Program-made: the position numbers and the translations under genes
NCBI RefSeq assembly: GCF_039595395.1
Contig: NZ_JBCNLP010000001.1
Location: 3,534,001-3,598,000, forward strand
Direction of reading: 5' to 3'
Source of the DNA: Novosphingobium sp.
GTDB taxonomy: Bacteria > Pseudomonadota > Alphaproteobacteria > Sphingomonadales > Sphingomonadaceae
DNA length: 64,000 nucleotides
Shown: positions 61,064 through 64,000 of the stretch, in pieces
Position numbering within the stretch: the stretch's first letter is position 1
How the letters are laid out: each line of letters starts with the position of its first letter
The notes under the pieces: generated by a model
What the model was told of the DNA's origin: nothing
The model's database searches: none
The model's input: the letters and a program-made list of their open reading frames with translations, nothing else

Positions 61064-62644
61064 TCAGGGCAGTTCGACGCCTTCGGGCAGGATATCGAGA
61101 CGCGGGACCAGACCGAGGCATTCGGCCAGCACGCGCAGATCCTTGTCCACCATTTCCGAACAGAGCGGCGCCAGATCGGGCCGCACCGCCAACACCAGCG
61201 CATTGCCGTCGATCCGCAGCGAGGTGCCCGCCAGCGCCGCCACCGCGCCGCCGCCGATGCGCCGGGCCAGACGTGTCGCCAGGCCCCAGGCCACCGCATC
61301 GCGCAGCGCGGAAATCGGCGCCAGACGCGGCAGTTGCGGCGGCACGGCGGTGCGTCCGCTGTTGGCCAGCACCGCCAGCGCGATCATCGCGCGGCCCCGT
61401 GCCGTCAGCCCGACCCAGCGCTTGCGCAGCGCCCAGTTGACGGCCTGCTCGGTGCGCAGATTGGGCTCGGTGTCGAGCGAGGCCAGCGCCAGCATGGTGG
61501 CCCCCAGCCGCAGGCGCTCGATGCGCGGCGCGTCCTCCTGCACGGTGTCTGGCACGGCGCGCGCCGTCCAGCGCACCATTTCCTGCGCCAGAGCAGGCAG
61601 TTCCGGGCCATAGGTGGCGACAAAAGCGGCAACACCCGCCAGCATGGGGTCGGCAGCGCGGGTCGCCGCATCGAAGCCATTGGCCAGCAGGCCCTCGCGC
61701 AGGCCCCAGCTCGAGAAGATCAGGCGTTGGGGCTTCAGCTCACGCACCAGCACCGCCAGCAGCGCCGCCGCATCGGGCAGGCTGGCCAGACGGGCGGTCG
61801 AAACGCCCGGCACGGTGATGCGGGGCAAAGCCTTGGTCGTGGTCCCCTTGCCCGGCACCGGCTTCGCGCCGGTCAACCGCGCGGCCAGCTTGGGGGCGTT
61901 GACGGTGCGGGCCAGACGCAGCGCATCCTCGGGCGTCAGCTCGAAGCCATGGGGATCGTCGATGGGCCAGTCCATCTGCTCCATGGCGAAGCGGGCCAGT
62001 GCGCGCCACGATCCACCCACCAGATAGAGCGGCTGGTCATGCGCGGTCGACCACTGGGCCGAGCGCAGCATCTTGGCGATCTTGCGGGTGAACTTGACCC
62101 CGCCCTCTTCGCGCAGCGCGGGCAGACGCAGCGTGCCCAGGGGCAGGCTTGTGCCATGGGTGCAGCGATCGTCGGCGATGTCGATCAGTTCAAGGCTGCC
62201 ACCGCCCAGATCGCCCACGATGCCATGCGCGCCGGGAAAGGCCGAAAGCACGCCATGCGCGCTGCCCACCGCCTCTTCCTCGCCCGAGAGCAGCCGGGGC
62301 GAAAGGCCCAGATCACGCACCCGGTCGAGGAACTCTCCGCCATTGGGCGCGTCGCGCACGGCGGCGGTGGCGACGCATTGCACATCCTCGACCCGGTGGA
62401 GGCGCAGAATGGCCGCGTAGCGGGCCAGGCTGGTCAGCGCCAGCTTCATGCCCTTTTCGGAAAGGCGCCCGGTTTCGGCGACGCCCTTGCCCAGCCTTGC
62501 CTGAATCTTCTCGTTGTGAAGCACCGCCGGAGCCCGCGGGGGCCCGCCGAAAATCACCAGACGAACAGTGTTCGAACCGATGTCGATGATGCCGCGCGCA
62601 GGGTCCTGCGCCACCGGGCGGGGCGCTGTGATCTCGTGATGCAT
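61064..62644 (-). CDS. ppx: Exopolyphosphatase / guanosine pentaphosphatase (Ppx/GppA)
   Basis: This is a 526-aa enzyme of the ASKHA fold. The phosphate-1 motif GIIDIGSNTVRLVIF is at about residues 18-32, GDLGGGSLELIDI is the phosphate-2 motif, and catalytic Glu is expected in the LSGEEEAVGSAHG region. The C-terminal half has the HD-like regulatory fold. It degrades polyphosphate from the chain end. Its start is eight bases after the ppk stop, a ppk-ppx operon. Confidence 0.93.
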   Translation of the reverse strand: MHHEITAPRPVAQDPARGIIDIGSNTVRLVIFGGPPRAPAVLHNEKIQARLGKGVAETGRLSEKGMKLALTSLARYAAILRLHRVEDVQCVATAAVRDAPNGGEFLDRVRDLGLSPRLLSGEEEAVGSAHGVLSAFPGAHGIVGDLGGGSLELIDIADDRCTHGTSLPLGTLRLPALREEGGVKFTRKIAKMLRSAQWSTAHDQPLYLVGGSWRALARFAMEQMDWPIDDPHGFELTPEDALRLARTVNAPKLAARLTGAKPVPGKGTTTKALPRITVPGVSTARLASLPDAAALLAVLVRELKPQRLIFSSWGLREGLLANGFDAATRAADPMLAGVAAFVATYGPELPALAQEMVRWTARAVPDTVQEDAPRIERLRLGATMLALASLDTEPNLRTEQAVNWALRKRWVGLTARGRAMIALAVLANSGRTAVPPQLPRLAPISALRDAVAWGLATRLARRIGGGAVAALAGTSLRIDGNALVLAVRPDLAPLCSEMVDKDLRVLAECLGLVPRLDILPEGVELP

Positions 62645-62652
62645 AAGGTTCC

Positions 62653-64000
62653 TTAGGCGCCGCCGCGTCGCAAGGCCAGCTTGGGCACCTTGCGCCCCGA
62701 CCCCAGCGACGCTCCGCGCCCCGAAAGCGAGGGATTGGTCATGAAATAGCGATGCGCGTTGAAGGGCCGGTCGCCCGGCACGGTGCGCTTGTAATGCCCT
62801 TCCGAATCCAGCGTCCAGCTCTGCTCATTGTCGAGCAGATTGGCCAGCATCACCTGATCGAGCACCTGATCGTGCACCGTGCGGTTGCGGATCGGGATCA
62901 GCACCTCGACGCGGCGGTCGAGGTTGCGGGTCATGCCGTCGGCACTGGAGATGAAGACGCGGGCACGCTGGTTGGGCAGCGGCTGGCCAGCGGCAAAGGC
63001 CCAGATGCGACTATGCTCCAGAAAGCGCCCGATGATCGACTTGACCCGGATGTTCTCCGACAGGCCCTTGATCCCCGGACGCAGGCAGCAGATGCCGCGC
63101 ACCACCAGGCTGACCTCCACCCCGGCGCAACTCGCCTCATACAGCCGGTCGATCAGATCGTGATCGGTCAGCGAGTTGAGCTTGCCCCAGATCTGCGCCG
63201 GTTTGCCGGCCTTGGCATTGGCGATCTCGCGCTCGATGCAGCCATAGAGGCGCTGGCGCAGCATCACCGGGGCGACGCCGATCAGCGAGGTGCGGCGCGG
63301 CTCGACATAGCCGGTGATGAAGTTGAAGACCTGATTGGCGTCGCGGCCGATGGCGGCCTCGGCGGTGAAATAGGACAGGTCGGTGTAGATCTTGGCGGTG
63401 ATCGGGTGGTAGTTGCCGGTGCCGAAGTGGCAATAGGTGCGATAGCCGTCGCCCTCGCGCCGCACGACCATGCTGATCTTGGCGTGGGTCTTCCAGTCCA
63501 CGAAGCCATAGATCACCTGAACGCCGGCGTTTTCAAGCTGGCTGGCCCAGTGCAGGTTCTGCTCCTCGTCGAAGCGGGCCTTGAGTTCCACAACGGCGGT
63601 GACGCTCTTGCCCGCCTCGGCGGCGGAGCACAGGGCATTGATGATCGCGCTCTGCTTGCCCGCGCGATAGAGCGTCTGCTTGATCGCCACCACATCGGGG
63701 TCGATCGCGGCCTGACGCAGGAAATCGATCACCACCTCGAAGCTTTCATAGGGGTGGTGGATGACCAGATCCTTCTCGCGGATCGCCGAGAAGATATCGC
63801 CATCATGCTCAAGGATACGCTCGGGATAGCGCGGGGTATAGGGCTCGAACTTCAGTTCGGACCGCTTCTCGTTGCAGATTTCCGAGAGGCCGGTCATGCC
63901 GATCGGGCCCGCCGACTTGATGACGATGGCATGGTCGAGCCGCAACTGATCGCGCAGCAGCTGCTCGGCCTTGGGGTCGAAATCGCCCTGCAACTGCAGC
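62653..64000 (-). CDS. ppk1: Polyphosphate kinase 1, N-terminus beyond the window
   Basis: The frame runs off the right edge; the C-terminal about 448 residues are present. Ppk1 makes polyphosphate from ATP through a phosphohistidine. Visible motifs: LVIHHPYESFEVVIDFL, VAIKQTLYRAG, YCHFGTGNYHPITAKIYTDL (catalytic His), IRVKSIIGRFLEHSRIW and SSADGMTRNLDRRVEVLIPI. An in-frame Met at 63993 is internal to the protein. The gene is first in an operon with ppx. Confidence 0.95.
   Translation of the reverse strand, partial: LQLQGDFDPKAEQLLRDQLRLDHAIVIKSAGPIGMTGLSEICNEKRSELKFEPYTPRYPERILEHDGDIFSAIREKDLVIHHPYESFEVVIDFLRQAAIDPDVVAIKQTLYRAGKQSAIINALCSAAEAGKSVTAVVELKARFDEEQNLHWASQLENAGVQVIYGFVDWKTHAKISMVVRREGDGYRTYCHFGTGNYHPITAKIYTDLSYFTAEAAIGRDANQVFNFITGYVEPRRTSLIGVAPVMLRQRLYGCIEREIANAKAGKPAQIWGKLNSLTDHDLIDRLYEASCAGVEVSLVVRGICCLRPGIKGLSENIRVKSIIGRFLEHSRIWAFAAGQPLPNQRARVFISSADGMTRNLDRRVEVLIPIRNRTVHDQVLDQVMLANLLDNEQSWTLDSEGHYKRTVPGDRPFNAHRYFMTNPSLSGRGASLGSGRKVPKLALRRGGA

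Overview
The window is a high-GC alphaproteobacterial chromosome segment. The gene content (two large TonB-dependent receptors, an RNase-H-fold DUF429-like protein, a LuxR-HTH/DUF4019 protein, tandem DUF805 genes, a gentisate pathway with a glutathione-dependent isomerase, an SSS-type hybrid histidine kinase) points to Sphingomonadales, most likely Novosphingobium or a close relative. This genus call is inferred from protein content only. No plasmid, phage or CRISPR region was recognised.

Layout. (1) 1-14.04 kb is a catabolic island. A leftward operon carries gentisate 1,2-dioxygenase, fumarylpyruvate hydrolase, maleylpyruvate isomerase, a Tat-exported sulfatase and a 2-oxoadipate dioxygenase/decarboxylase (HglS) cut by the window edge. 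Next come a divergent LacI repressor, an MFS transporter, a secreted DUF1593 protein coupled to a TonB receptor, and a divergent GH3 beta-glucosidase. The same 8-bp palindrome, TAGCGCTA, lies in the gentisate-operon/lacI intergenic region and twice between the TonB receptor and the GH3 gene, so these units look like one LacI regulon for a plant-type aryl glycoside or conjugate whose aglycone feeds the gentisate ring-cleavage route. (2) 14.5-20.06 kb encodes a 1.86-kDa-residue-scale (about 1857 aa) autotransporter. (3) 20.2-28.1 kb holds tRNA-Arg(TCT), a queuosine-precursor transporter, a PspC-domain protein, recF, a GDP-mannose supply pair and a two-domain GT2 glycosyltransferase. (4) 28.5-37 kb holds the tesA / ybbA-ybbP set (ybbP frameshifted), three tandem DUF805 genes and a second TonB receptor. 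(5) 37.3-46.9 kb holds typA, a membrane-bound LuxR-HTH/DUF4019 protein, small envelope proteins, a GT4 glycosyltransferase, rarA, a predicted RNase-H-fold protein and tRNA-Thr(TGT). (6) 47.1-53.8 kb contains an ECF sigma/anti-sigma pair divergent from a secreted subtilase across a perfect 16-bp inverted repeat, a Gly/Ser-rich secreted protein and a Tat-exported PLP enzyme. (7) 53.9-64 kb contains a GNAT acetyltransferase, a response regulator with a very large SSS-PAS-kinase-receiver sensor (two frameshifts), a GT4 glycosyltransferase with an LpxH-like phosphoesterase, and ppx-ppk (ppk cut by the edge).

The most unusual feature is a family of about 200-bp intergenic elements confined to 21.2-45.9 kb. 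Six compact copies each lie just 3' of a gene. Both ends carry a short hairpin whose sequence varies between copies while base-pairing is kept. A seventh pair of ends brackets the 251-aa LuxR/DUF4019 gene, giving a 1.03-kb gene-bearing version. The element supplies the last codons and the stop of recF. A second, smaller hairpin family occurs at 28.45, 52.36 and 53.90 kb. Three +1 frameshifts, in ybbP and the sensor kinase, all fall in runs of 7-8 C/G and may be base-call artefacts.
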